Assembly (NCBI GenBank): GCA_022225965.2
Contig: JAKJXP020000006.1
Span: 744,001-808,000 of the forward strand
Length of the DNA: 64,000 nt
From: Diatrype stigma
Lineage: Eukaryota > Ascomycota > Sordariomycetes > Xylariales > Diatrypaceae
Direction of reading: 5' to 3'
Shown: positions 1-13,000 of the stretch, piece after piece
Layout: each line of letters begins with the position of its first letter
Position numbering within the stretch: position 1 is the stretch's first letter
Notes under the pieces: generated by a model
Told to the model about the DNA's origin: nothing
What the model saw: only the letters and a program-made list of their open reading frames with translations
Database searches by the model: none
Translations under genes and position numbers: made by a program

Positions 1-2150
1 TATAAAGTTATCGCCGTTATCGATAAGAACGTTATAATCGTTTCGAATATATTCGGAAAGACCTTTATATTTAGGAATTCGCATATTAAGTTATATATGC
101 AATCCAAGAATAACGCAAAGCCGCCTTAGGACTTAAAAATCGAATTACCCAAACCAGAATTAGGCTTTAATTTAACGGATTACGATATTATTCCGGAAAA
201 AAACCTTAATATATTATTCTTTAATGCAGCGTATTTTAACGCAAAAAAAAAACATAACCGTATTTTAGCAATTAAATTGCAAACAGAAAATAAAATCGTA
301 GCCTTTAATAAACCATACGAAGCCTTAAATATAAAGGAACTTAATGTTTTATTTAAAAATAACATATTATAACCGGTTATTTATAATAAAGCCATTTATT
401 AAAAGGCTATTATCTTTAAGTTCCGAATAATTCGTGAAATTAAAGGGAAAAACATACCAAGCCCTTATGAAAAGTTCCGATTAATCGTATAAAAATATGG
501 AAATTCCGATAAAGACTTTATTATAACGTATATTCTTATTCTTTAAAAGGCAAATTAGCAATTAATTATGGCCTTAGCATTTACGTTACGATATTAAGGT
601 ATAAAAGTTATAATTCGAAATATTACGATAGCTTATACTTAATTAAAGACGTTTATAAAACGCATTATTTTTATACGATTATTATCGGAATTAAAAAATA
701 AGTATCCCGAAAAAACGATATTACGTATTATAAAGCCGCTATACGAATTGATTAAATCGGATATATATTAATTTAAAACTTATTTTTGCCATTATTAATA
801 AAAGCTGCATATAAATTTTTCGTTATTCGATTTATGCTTATTAATAATCCATATTGGATAATTATTCGGCATAATAAGCTTTTAAATTAACGATACCCTT
901 AATATTGACATAATGGATTTTATGAAAAAAAAAAATAAGGCATTAATTAAAGCCAACATTAAGGCGCGTTCGCAGAAAATCCTAAAAAACGGGACTACCG
1001 AGAACTTTAACGATTTACGCTTAATCGTTTATTTAAAAAAAAACGGCCTTTTAGCGACCCAAAAGGAATAAGCTAAAAAATTGGCACTATTTAACCCTAA
1101 GGCATCGGATATGCCCAAAAAATATATCGAATAAAAAGTCCGAAAAGCTTATATCTTTTTTATTTGCCAATTCGAAATAGCCTTTAATTATTCCACGGCT
1201 ATTTAATATATAAAGCCTGGCCTTAAAAAGGCTAAGTTATTAAACGCCCGGATTTAATAATAAATGAATAATAAAAATCGCGGATTTAATTATATTTAAT
1301 TGAATCCTTAAAATCTTCGATTATATGTTTTCGTTAATGGATTCTTTATAAATAATAAGGACCTAAATTCATAAATCGGATACGTTATCGTATTTGGAAA
1401 CGAAAAATTTACGTCCTAAGCCAATAAACTTACCGTCGTTGGTAATATTATTTATTAATCGTTTATTAAATGCAAAAAAATAATTCGGAACGTCTTTATT
1501 AGCGAAATTTATGGCATAATATAAGATTTTAATGTCGGATACGTTATTTATTGCATTATTAATACGATCCTAAAACGTTTAACTTTTTTCCGCGTCCCGT
1601 TCGTTTTTTATACGGATTTCTTTTTTCTGTATTAATGCTTAATATAAATGGAAAGCATTAACGAAAAGCGATTAATAATTAATCTTATGGCCTTTCGTTA
1701 ATCGTATAAAAACAAAGAGATAAATAAAATCCAATGAATTCATAATAATTATAACCCGATTAACGCCATAATAAAGGCGTCCCTTAATAAATCGATAAAG
1801 TCGTTAATTAATTGCAACGAAATTAATATGAAATTGAAAAAATGAATAAAGAAAAAGTAATAATCCAAAAGATGGAAAGTTATGTAATTAGGTCGACGGT
1901 ATAGTTCGCGATTAAATCGCGAAAAAAAATAAAGTAAATAATAATTATATTCCAACGCGTTGGTACGCGTTGCTATTATATAAGCAAGCTAGTTTTATAT
2001 AACTACAGGCTTCCGCCAGCAGTTCCTTAAATAAACTTCTTTTTACTTTAAATACTTTAATATATAACCGTTTCATTTAATTGTTATTTGCTTTCTTTAA
2101 TTATACGTACGTACCTACCAATAAATTTATTTCGAAAAAAAAAGTATTTA
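1..2150 (+). mobile_element. RIP-degraded Ty1/Copia retrotransposon, 3' half
   Basis: Very AT-rich DNA with many in-frame stops on the + strand. Reading through the stops in frame 1 recovers a Copia polyprotein. At about 420-900 lies reverse transcriptase (remnants such as KPLYELIKSDIY, where KPLYGxPESG is expected, and RNITIAYTQL, where RDITQAYxQ is expected). From about 910 to 1200 the linker resembles the family's ANFKAKPRKIL region. From about 1330 to 1860 lies RNase H (NNKDLNSKIGYVIVL, KRLIINLMAFR, then a decayed DNPADAxTK motif). The 5' part (gag, integrase, 5' LTR) is outside the window. CpA is scarce and TpA abundant, as RIP would leave. The family call rests on residue patterns, not on a search. 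It is a dead copy. Confidence 0.85.
1940..2140 (+). repeat. Possible 3' LTR of the Copia element
   Basis: Just past the end of the Copia RNase H frame the sequence changes character. It holds a short inverted block (ccaacgcgttgg), a TATATAAG box-like string near 1977-1984, and a less decayed stretch up to about 2130. This is where the 3' LTR should be. Only one copy lies in the window, so the ends cannot be set by comparing LTRs. The boundaries are guesses. Confidence 0.4.
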
Positions 2151-5100
2151 TTAATAAAGCTTAATAAAATAACAGGAAATAAGGTTATTTCGAAATATAG
2201 AAATTCGAAAATGGCTTAAAGGTTAATTCGGGTTAATTAATCGAATTTTCGAATAAATTCGATTTCGTTAAGAAATAATTTATCGAAAGGCATTAACGTT
2301 TCGGTTTATTTCGAAAATTTAAATAAGTAATTCGCAAAAACGTTAGTTTTTCTTGATTTATAATAAATACGAATGTTATAATGTTTAATGGCATTTAGGA
2401 ATTTAACGATCCGAACGGATTATTCGGTTTTCGTATTAAGGATTTTTAAGAATTCGTAATTCGTAATTACCGTAATTTCGTTTTTTTTTATTTAATGCCG
2501 CTAATGTTAAAGTATTAGCATAATTTCCAAAAGTTTTCGCTTTTATATAAAATATTATAATTATATATTAATTAATTTCTTCGAAAAATAAGCAATAAAA
2601 TGGAAAATAATATTGCCGTTTATATATATATAGGGTTATAACAAAGCGGCGCCGACGTCGTTTTATAAAGCGTCGGTCTTAATTACGAAAGGCTTTTTCT
2701 AATCGAACGTACGTATTATTAAAATTATAATAATCTTTTTATGGATTTTTTTTTAAGCTGTTATTACTTTCGGAAATAAAATTACGCATTTATTTTTCGG
2801 GCTTCCTATTAATATTATTAAAAAGATTATAAAACAAGAATAATAATTAATAAAATAGCGAAAATAATTAATAGCGTTTACGAAACCATGCATTTGCGTT
2901 ATAATTTCGAACTTGGATTTATTTCGAATAATAACAATTTTAATAAAATCGATTTCGATTCCGTTTTCGGAAATTAAAAATTCCAAAAAAATTTCTTTAC
3001 GAATAAACATTAAAAACTTAATTATATTAATAATTATGCCGAAATTTAAAAGTTTTTTTAAAAAATAAGATTATTCGTTCGTAAAATTATTTTCGAATAT
3101 TTGCCTATACAGCTATATTATCGAATATATTCGAAATAAACTTTCGAAAAAACTCGAGGATTTCTTTTATTAACGTTTAAAATATTATTAGAACGTTATA
3201 AAAGCCGAAAAATATAATTATTTATTCGTATAATTTAAATAAAATTACGAAAGCCGTTTTTTTAATATTTGGTTCGTATATTTTGATTTACCAAAAGCCA
3301 TTTTTAAAATCGATAAAATAATATTATCGATAATTTGTTGCGCGTTATATTTTATTTATTACGTTAAATAAAGGATATGCGTTTTTTTTTATTTGGCATT
3401 AAGTTCGTAATAATCGCAGCAAAACCGCTATATAACGAATGGATTATATTTATTAGGCTTCGTCGTTTAATCGAAGGCTTTTTTTGGAATTAATAATGCG
3501 GAAAAATCCTAAGGGCCTATATTTTTGTAAATTATAACATCCAAATATGCTTTAACGAAATCCCTTATTGCCTTTATTTAAATTGGGCTATATTTTCGTA
3601 AAAAAAATTTAATAAGGCGGCTATCTTTTATATCGATATAATAATGCGTTTTTATATTCGCTATAACCTTTTTCGAAGCGAAGCCGAATATTTCGAAAAA
3701 TTAATCGAAATAACTATTAAGAAAAGCTTCGATTTCGTTATTTAAAAATATGTTTTTATATTATTTCGGCTTTTATTATTTCTTAATGAAATAAGCAAAT
3801 TCCGTTATATAATTAATTCTTAAAAAACTTATCGAACGAATTATAAGGTTTCCTTTAAATGCGTTAAATATTATTATTTCGTTTTTTTTTATATTATTAC
3901 AGTATATTCCGAATTTATAAAATACGTTTTTGCCAAATATAAAATCCTTAAGGAAAATTCCATTAAAAACCATTTCCGTTAATACCGTAAATTAAAACGT
4001 ATTACCTTTTAATATTAAGAAATTCGCGGTTATTAAGGCATTTTATTAAATTTTCAATTCGGTATTTTTAATATTCTTTATTATAAAGGATTTCGGAATT
4101 TTATACGTTTGGCCTTTAATTGCCATAGTTTAATAATATATAAGGCAATGCAACCGTAATTTAAAAAAATTGCGAATTTATGTCCGTAATTCGTAATAAT
4201 TACGAATAAATTATAATCTTTATCGTAATCTTTACGAAATAACTTATTTTTATTTAATAGTAATTTTTTGCCATTATATATTTCTACCGTATATATTTGG
4301 CGCTTTTAATTTTTATCTTTTATTTTTATTAATTTAATAAAATCGGCAAATTCTTAATTAAAATCGTAATTAAGATTTTCGAACTTATTCGCCGGACTTT
4401 TTTCGTTATCGCTATTTTTATCGTTATTGGTTATAAAATAAACCTTAATTCGTTTTTTGCTTTTGTTTTTTTAATTCTTTATTGCAAAACGGAATTTAAT
4501 ATATCGAAAGCTGCCATTATTGTCGTTATATAATAGGCCCTTAAACGTTATTTTTTTCCGGAAAATAATTAAATGGCTTTAAAAAAATAAGGTTTTTGCT
4601 TATAATTCTTTATTTAATAACTTTGTTTTTCGTAATTAAAACATTTATTATTTATAGCCTTAATTATATAACTTTATTTATTCGCTTTATAAACGTTATG
4701 GTTTTTATTATAAAAATCGGCGATAATATCGTTTTTATTTATTATTAAAATTATAAATATGGCATTAATCGGTTCGATTTATGTAATACCGGGCTTAATT
4801 AAAGTGGCCTCGGAAATCGATAAATCGTAAAACGGTATTAACGATTTATAAAGCTTAATTAAAGTCGACGGCGTACTGTAAATTTTTTTTTCAATCGCTT
4901 AGCGTATAATATATACGGCCCGTTATATAATTTTTTCGATAAATTAAGCATTATTTTATAAACGGAATTAATTATAAATCGTAATTTAAATATTTAGCAA
5001 ATTGGTTTATAAAAAATTAACGATAATCTTTTTAATTTAATAGCAATCGCGATTTTCTTAATTTATCCGGTAAAATGTTTTTTTTATTCGCTGGATATAA

Positions 5101-5960
5101 TTTATTATACTTTCATTTTGATATAAAAAAAACGTAACGAATTAAATAATAGCATTCTTTAAAATGTAATGCTTATTAAGAATTTAAAAAACCGCTTTTA
5201 AAAAGGTTATTTAATCGGAATTATAATTATATACGAAGATTTCGATTTGTTTAAAATTATCCGAATAGTTTAAAGCAATTCGTTTAAATTATAGCTTATA
5301 TAAAACAAAGGCCGATATAAATTTAATCTGGATTTCTTATAGCTTATCGAAAATATTTAAGGCTGCCTATATAAAACGAAAATTAATAAGGAAAATAACG
5401 CAATTTTTAATTTCGTAATATGCAAGATTTTTATTTTGGCTTTAAAAAATTGCTTCGGGCCAGATTATTTGGATCCGTTTTTTTTAAATTATACGATATT
5501 CGTATTACTTTATTAAAGATTTAATTTTTTATTAATACGCTTATTATATTCGATAAATGTTTTCGTTATATAAAATAAAAAATAAATAGGCTCGTTTTTA
5601 TCGGAATTAATTTCTTTAGTTTTAATAAGGCCCTTATTTTTGTTTGTATTTATTTCGGTATTTTTAAAAATGCTTTAAGCAGGAATGTTTTTAAATAGGT
5701 TTTATACGTTTTTCGTAATAAGGTTTATAATTGCCCTTAATAATTCGTTTCGAAAATTGTTAATATTTCCGTTAACGTCGTTTATTTTATTTTCTAAGTG
5801 ATTCGCGAATTTATCGAAACGATGGTTGGTTTTTTTAATCGTGGTCTTTTAGGCCCTTAGGTAACCGATTTTAATAGGGCTAGTTTGGCCTATTAATGAA
5901 GCAACAAAAGAACCGGCAATTAGATTACCGGTTGTTTCGTTTTCGAATAACATTACGAGC
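2150..5960 (-). mobile_element. RIP-degraded Ty3/Gypsy retrotransposon, gag to RNase H
   Basis: Reading the - strand through its stops gives Gypsy modules in order from high to low coordinates. At about 5950-5700 is a gag N-terminus with a coiled-coil-like KFANHLENKINDVNGNINN. Near 4640-4590 is a decayed CCHC zinc knuckle (KCFNYEKQSY). From about 3950 to 2760 is reverse transcriptase, including an FGLTNAPATF-like remnant near 3210 and the open segment 2753-3010 (LEFLISENGIEIDF and NYFRYFINYYS, matching LGFxISExGIExDP and NFYRRFIxxYS). From about 2740 to 2400 is the start of RNase H (KPFVIKTDA, GAAL). Integrase is not found before the Copia sequence begins. The many stops and the TpA bias mark a RIP-inactivated copy. 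Confidence 0.82.
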
Positions 5961-6535
5961 TTCGCTTAATAAATTGCGAAAAATAAAGAATAAAATAATA
6001 AAATAATAAAGTAATAAAAAAGAAGTTATTATTTCTAATTAAATAATATAAACCTATAAAAATAATTATTTATACGTATTATAATTAATCTTAATTATTT
6101 AATTATTATTAATTTAGCTAAGTATTAAGTTCTTAGGGTTTTTATTATAATTATTACTTAAAGGAAAAAAAAGAAAGAAAAGAAACAGAAGATTTCCTAA
6201 CCTGTATTTAAATACAATACAGTTGCAGAAGTAAATTTCTTAGGAATTCACTTCCTATTATCTAATCAGCCAAATGCCTTAGCCTTGGCATTCACTGCCT
6301 TAGGGATCCACATACCTAGCTTCCACCGCCCCGCTATGTATGTATGTACAATACCTAGTATTTGCATATGTAGTATGTATGTACTACGTATGTAAGTCTG
6401 AAGCTCCATTGAAAATGATACGGAGCTATTCCAAGTCCCAACATCCGATTTACGACATCTACAATCGCGATCTAGTCTGGCCGGCCTACCTCTGACTAGG
6501 TAGACGGTTCAAAAGCAGGCCAGATCCACAATACA
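5960..6535. other. Repeat edge and promoter region of the SURF1 gene
   Basis: From 5960 to about 6190 the sequence is still AT-rich and RIP-like, and probably holds what remains of the Gypsy 5' LTR and leader. No second LTR copy is present to prove this. Composition then changes sharply to normal gene-region DNA. The tract 6335-6395 is rich in ATGTATGTA repeats. The remainder up to 6535 is the likely SURF1 promoter and 5' UTR. Confidence 0.5.
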
Positions 6536-8007
6536 ATGAAGTCCCCAAGCTGGATAACGAGGCGATCGCTCGTCCACCGCGTCGAGCAGGCTCTCGAATC
6601 GCAGCTCCGCTCCACCCCCGGTTTCTCAGCAGCAGCAACAGCAGCCGCCTCCTCCCGAACAGCCCGCGCGGCCTTCCAGCAGCAGCAGAAGCCATCCCTG
6701 ACCTCGCACCGAACCTTCACGCAGCGAGCAAGCCCCCTACGCAACAACAACAGCAGCAGCAGCCACGACCACGACCACGACCACGACCGGCAGCGCCGGC
6801 AAGCGGCCGACGACCCGTCCTTCCACAGCATCGTCGACAACCCGCCGGAGATCGTGCGGGTGGGGTCGCGGCGCGGCGGGCTTTTCGGGCGCGGCGGGCG
6901 GCACGGGTGGGGCCTGCTGGTGCTGGCGGTGATCCCCGTGACGGCGCTCGCGCTGGGGACGTGGCAGGTGCAGCGGCTGGGGTGGAAGACGGAGCTGGTG
7001 GCGCGGTTCGAGGACCGGCTGGTGCGCGAGCCGCTGCCGCTGCCGCCCCGCGTCGACCCCGCCGCTATCCACGACTTCGACTACCGCCGCGTCGTCGCCC
7101 GCGGCCGCTTCCGCCACGACCGCGAGATGCTCGTCGGCCCCCGCATGCACGACGGCGAGCAGGGCTACATGGTCGTCACGCCGCTCGAGCGGGACGGCGG
7201 GGATGGGGACGGGAGCGGGAATGGGACGACGACTGTCTTGGTTAATCGTGGCTGGATCAACAAGAAGATGCGCGATCAGCGGGCGCGGGCGGCTCAGGCG
7301 CCCGCCCAGGGCGGCGAGGAGGCCCTGCCGAGGGGGGAGGTCGTCGTCGAGGGGTTGCTGCGCGAGCCCTGGAAGAAGAACATGTTTACGCCGGACAACA
7401 GGCCGGACATCGGCGAGTTTTACTTCCCGGACGTTGAGCAGATGGCCGCGCTGACGGGGAGCCAGGCCGTGTGGGTGGAGCAGACGATGGGTGCGTTTTC
7501 TTTCCCGTCTTCCCTTTTTCATCGCCTCTCTCTTTTCTTCTTCTTTGTTCACTATGCACAGTCAATCGAGAAAGAGCTTAATGCCTGGGGATATGTGTCC
7601 AGGTGTACAGTGTTTATTTAACTTCTATCGAAGCCTGTGCTTGCTGACATTCGCATGCTAATTTCATGGCGTGGCATCGTAGAGCCGGATCTTTTCCAGG
7701 CTATGGAGTTTGAAAACAAGGGCATTCCTATCGGCCGAGCTGCCGAGGTCAACTTGAGGAATAACCATGCGCAGTATATCTTCACATGGTAAGCTATTGC
7801 CATATGGCAACCCTTCCCCTTTCACATAAGCTACCCCCAGCTCCCCTCCTTATCCACTCTTCCCCCTTTATGTCCTATCCTCTCCAGCCCTAATCATGTG
7901 CTAGGTATGGGCTCGCGCTAGCAACGTCCATCATGTTCTGGATGGTGGTCAAGAAGCCTCCCACGGATATCGCACGCCGCGTGCGACACAACAAGGACTG
8001 GTCATGA
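6536..8007 (+). CDS. SHY1: SURF1/Shy1, cytochrome c oxidase assembly factor
   Basis: SURF1-family proteins sit in the mitochondrial inner membrane and help insert heme and assemble the Cox1 module of cytochrome c oxidase. Exons are 6536-7490, 7683-7788 and 7905-8007. The introns are 192 and 116 bp, both GT-AG, and phases agree, giving 387 residues. The first about 110 residues are Arg/Ser/Gln-rich, as in a presequence, with a His-Asp repeat near 78-84. A first membrane segment lies at about 124-143, followed by the family motif GTWQVQRLGWK. The C-terminal motif GIPIGRAAEVNLRNNHAQYI and a second membrane segment (about 353-370) come from the two small exons. Two membrane segments enclosing a soluble domain is the usual topology. 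It converges on the CENP-T gene, whose stop is 158 bp away. Confidence 0.95.
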
Positions 8008-8165
8008 AGCTATTCGGTGATCAGCGGGACCACTATCTCTTCTGGATAAACCGGACAGCTTCAAAGAGCTTGGTTTTTCGTAGCCGATTGACACGGCAGG
8101 ACTAAAGGTACCACGGCCGATTCGATGTAGTTGGTGTCAACTGCAGAACTCATAACACTCTGGCT

Positions 8166-10032
8166 TCAAGTAGCATCCTCCTCGTCATCCACCTCGATGC
8201 GTCCAGCCTTCTTGCGCGGGGCCTTTGTTGGTGCTGGGACGGGCATTCGCAACTCCTGCAGCAGTTCTCTAGGGAGGTGGCGTTGGGCAAGGGCGAACGG
8301 CGTCGTGGACGCGCTCGTCTGTCTCTGCCTGTGAACAAACAATTGTAAACTCCTGTACCAGTGGCATGCACATATACCTAAGTACATATAGTAAATATGT
8401 GAAGCAAAATATATAGCATACCTGCGCATAAGCGTGATCATATCGCTCTCGTCGATCGTCTTGCGCCCCGCATGCTTCGCATACGCCTGCAAGTCATCCG
8501 CCAGCTGCTCGAAAAACCAATCTGTCGCCTGTATGATGGCGTCCAGCGTATCCGCGCTGATCTTGGCTTTGCTAACGCCGGCTGTCTTGGCGAAAGTCGT
8601 GGCCAGCCGCTTGACTACGCCCTGGGGCAGCGAGGGGTATTCGATGCCGTGCTTGGAGATTTTCTTGCCGGCCTTCTTCCTTCTAGGAGGACGGCTGGTG
8701 AGTTGACTGGTGAGATCCGCTGTTCGGGAATGGATCGTGGTCTCGTCCGCCGCCGCTAGTCCGTTGTCGTCGTTGTCGTCTACTAGCCCGAGAAGTCCCG
8801 CGGTGGCGGCAGACTCGTCGAGGTTGACATCGTCATCGTCATCGTCATCGTCTCCCACACCCGGCGGTAGCTCATCATCGAAACCGCCCTCGTCGAACAT
8901 AGTCGGGTCCCGAACCGGCGATTCCACTGGAGCCATGACGAAGGTGGTTTCGTTTCCTTCCTCGGGTATCTCGATAGGGCCGAAATCACTTTCTCCCCCG
9001 ACCGTCTGGCGCCTAGCCTCGTCGACATCAAACCTACTCTGAAGTCAGCTGATCTCCCTAACTGAAGTCATGCACAAAAACCTCCTCCAGCAACATGAAT
9101 AGGCCAATAAAAGAGAACGCATACCGCTCGACCATAGCCTGCTCATCCATCACCATATCATCATCGTCGTCATCGTCCAGGCCCGGCGGGGGAAAGAACC
9201 CCGAATCTATATCGGCCCCAGCGTCGCTCAGCAGCTCCGGTCCAGCATAGTCGCTGAACCTCACACTCCCCATACTGCCCCGGTCCAAGCGGCCGCTCAG
9301 CGGGCCCTCGCTCCACGCCCGCCGCGGCATTTCGATCGACTGGGCCGTGTAGTCCATGTCCTCTAGCCCGCTAAGCCGAGGCGGCTTCAGGTCCGCATCG
9401 TCGTCGTCGAAATCGTCCCCTATGCCCGGGAGTGAGAACCGGGGCCGCTCGATCGGGAAATCATCGTCGTCGTCGTCGAACCCATCGAGCGTCCCTAGCG
9501 TCGTATCCCCGCTACGGCGACTCTTTCTGTGTCTGCTGCGCCTCCTTCCATTGCCATTACCACCGCCGCCGCCGCCGCTACCAGGCGACGACGAGGACGT
9601 GAGCCCCCCGGACCCGGACGACGAGGACGACGCTATCACCGCGGTCGCCGGGGCCAGCGCGCGCGACAGGTCGCGCAGCACGTCGCGCGGGGTCTCGCGG
9701 CCGCGCGCGTCCCGCAGGCCGCTGAGGCGGCGCCGCCCGGGGGTGTTGAAGATGGCGGCGCGCCGCTGGTCGAGCGAGCGGAAGGCCGCCTTGGCGTGCG
9801 GCGTCGCCGCCGCCGTCGTGGTGTTGAAGACGCCGCGCCGCCGCGCCGAGGCCGAGAGCGAGGACGGCGGCCGCCGGCCCGAGGCCGTGATGGTGCCCGT
9901 GGGGTCGACGCTGATGGCGCGGCGGTTGGGCGTTGTCGTCGGTGGCGGCGGCGGTGCCATTGCGGTTGGCCTTGACGAGGGGGTGAGCGCGTGCGGCGTG
10001 CGCAGCGGTGCTAGGTGGTTGTTCGTCGCCAT
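8166..10032 (-). CDS. cnp20: CENP-T-like inner kinetochore protein with C-terminal histone fold
   Basis: CENP-T (Cnp20 in fission yeast, Cnn1 in budding yeast) pairs with CENP-W on centromeric DNA and recruits the Ndc80 complex through its N-terminus. Exons are 10032-9125, 9036-8422 and 8328-8166, giving 561 residues. The first acceptor is the AG of CAGAG just before 9036, which is the choice that keeps frame. The N-terminal 300 residues are Ser/Arg/Pro-rich and disordered, with several poly-Asp runs. The histone fold lies at about 437-508 (YPSLPQGVVKRLATTFAKT, ETLDAIIQATDWFFEQ-like helix, KTIDESDMITLMRR). The last exon supplies the family's C-terminal TPFALAQRHLPRELLQELRM. Intron 2 (93 bp) has no in-frame stop. 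The fold assignment is firm; the symbol is by homology. Confidence 0.9.
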
Positions 10033-13000
10033 GGCTCGTGTGTTGGAGAGTACTCCGGTAGGTAGAGGTTGTCGACTGATTCGACCGATCGATCTCTCGG
10101 TGGTCTCAGGTTTCGATATAACGTAGGTACCTATCCAGCTCGCTCTTTAACTCGATGAGCTTGCGGCTAGCACCTGTCCTATGCCGATCATTCAAGGACC
10201 AACCATAGGATTCAACGGTTTGGAGTCGATTGATCGCTTATTCGGTGTGGCTTGACGTTGTTTCGGCATGTGGGATTACACGACGCGGTGTGGTTAAGCT
10301 CTAGATGCGTGGACGCGTCTTATCAGTGTATGCACTTATGTACCTACCTACTAGTAGGTATAGTTATATGGATGTATGTATGTATGTACATGTAAATCAT
10401 TAGCGGGACGGAGGTTTAGCACGTGGGGTCTAAAGGCGTCTCCGTCGAGCCTATCACTGATTCCCGAACCATAACCGCCCCGGCTGCAGCCCGGCCGAAA
10501 AACAGGGGACAACGATAAGATCGAGCTACCTTACCAGCTCCCTATCGTTGTGCATAGGTAGGTGGGCCACCTCGCGGTTTTGGAGGGGTGAGGGGTTCAT
10601 GCAACAAGTGAAGCCCCTTGCGCCTTGATTCCTTCCACCTATGTTGCTCCCTGCCCCTTCCCCCCTCCCCCCTCCCCCCTATGTGAGAAATTTGAAACGT
10701 ACAGTCGTGTCTAGTACCGACGGAGGTGTAGTACTAGGGCTGGGATGGAGGATGCAGTTCGTTTCAATGATAATCAAATTCAATTGCTTTTCCTACCATA
10801 TATTCTCGGCAGCAGATTTACCAGTGTCAAAGATCCATCGAGCCGATCACGGAACAACGCCTCTCTAACCAATTAGCTAGACTATATCTTTAGGTACTTA
10901 CACGAAAGCATGCTCTGTTACATGGAGCTCACCTGTCGATCAATCTCTAGTTCCTCCCAATCCATACGGAAGAGTCCATATGTTGAAGGAGCCTAGCCAA
11001 GCTGGTGGGCTGGTAGGCTGAATGATAGATTGGATACTATAGGTAGTAGCTCTATGTAGACTAAGTGGTTGTCCCCTCTCGGATTCTAGCTCTAACAATA
11101 TGGCTTAAGCTCATTTCAAGCAACGAATCGTTGCATGAGATTGCCTGTTGTCGCCAGATGGAGCTCTCTTCAGTATCCCCACGTAGCGCTTAAGGGACGC
11201 AACATATGAAAAAACACGCTTTGGTTGGTGACAGGCCCCTTGCTGACTGTAGTGCTAACTCTAGTAGAGCTTATGCTGCTTGGTGATGGTTCGTTCGCGT
11301 TCCAAGGGACATGGTGATGTAACGAGATTTGCTTCAAATGACAGTGGTGAACAGGACAAGCTTGTTACATGCCTACCTACCGTCACGGCATCAAGGGCGT
11401 ATGTGCAAGTTCAAACCCCTTTTCATGGAAAGGTGGTTTGCAATAAAGCATAGCAAAGTCATCGATAAGACCGGAAATATACAGCTACTATTTGTTAGCA
11501 ATCCCCTCCCACATACGATAAACAAGGCAACTCTGTGTATTCACGATATTTGTTTCTAGCCTAGGAGCCTATAGGTAGGTGTGTAGCTAATTACCTTGCC
11601 ATATAAACCTGACATTGCTGACAATGACTGATTACGCAGACATTGAAGCCCTGGCCACCTCAATTAGGGGTCTTAAGAACATCAACCCCCTGATGCCACA
11701 GTCAGGACCAGCTATTGAACGCTAACCGGATAGTTCGCCTGTTCAAGTACCATTTACTAAATTTCAATTGGCTAATAGTTAGTCTTGCTGTTGACTGTGC
11801 ACGGCCTTCTGCTTGCCCAGCTGCCCAGGTGTTATCCAACCTCTCATATACGCGTAAGGAATAGTGCAGTTTGTCTTTTCAGTTTCCATAACTGACTAAA
11901 TATTTAATATCTCATTATACTACTTCGTGGAGATGTTCTATATGGACAAGCATCTGGCAATTGCTTCTTCTATCTACCCTAATACCTGACTTGAACTATC
12001 ACTACCGGGCTGGAGGCTTCCATGTTCGTAACTCCTATGCACCACTTAGCACGTTTCGTGCTTCCCCATGGTGTGCTTCATCAATCTTACGGTGGGGGAA
12101 TTCATTGCCGATATAGGCCTATACAAAACTGGTAGGAGGTTAAAGTTGAATACCTCTACCCTTTACGAAACTCTTGCCGTAGCTGCTGCATATATCATGC
12201 ACGTAATATAGCTACTAGGTAAGCATCACATGCATCTTGTTGGCGATATCACGTATTGTCCGGGGCATTCTTTGGTCGTGATGGTATGCTGAGGTTGTGT
12301 GTTCTCTAGACATCATACCACAAGATGATGAGCACTTGGTGAATATTGGTCTTTGTACGAAGTATAATACTTACATATTCTGCATCATTGCTTTGTATAT
12401 CAGATCGGAATACACCCCCTTGTGCACATGGTTAGCACATCTATTATGTACCTAGGTACAGCTACATAGGTCCCTACCTCTCTTCTTTCCCTCTATTCAG
12501 GGGTGAACATCGAAGTTGCAAATAGCCAAGTAGTTCACCTCCTCATATCTTTCATAGGTTATATGTAGTGGTATATAATCACATCCAAGAAACCATAGCT
12601 GTTGTTTATCAATGACTTAGACTTACTAACTTCAGGTTGTCTGCTTGTAAACTCCAAGATCAAATACTGCGTACCTGCTTAAGCAGCAAGTCGATGGGAA
12701 ATTCAAAGAGCAAGAACGACGCTAGCGCTAGCGCTAATACCACCACCGCCGCCGCCGCTGCCACGACCACCACTTACCGCAACAGACGCTAAACCCTCCT
12801 AGAACAGGCGTCTACAGGACGCTAGAAACCTGGATACCCAGACAGCCAGAGTGCCAGAGTGCCCTCAGGGCCCAGGCAGCATACCGACTCCTCTGCAACT
12901 TGCGGTCGTATCCTGCTATCCTGCTGTCCTGCTATCCTGCTATTCTACATACCTGCCTCTCAACCTCCAGGTCTCGTAACCAATCAGTACTGTATCTACT

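Noticed and set aside
1749..1955. Short - strand frames within the repeat block as small genes
   Set aside because: AT-rich shadows of the decayed Copia polyprotein, which reads on +.
6737..7552. 271-codon open frame on - across SURF1 exon 1
   Set aside because: Antisense of a GC-rich conserved exon; His/Arg/Pro-rich nonsense with no domain.
9356..10126. 256-codon open frame on + across the CENP-T N-terminus
   Set aside because: Mirrors the Asp- and Ser-rich repeats of the real gene; no start context or family.
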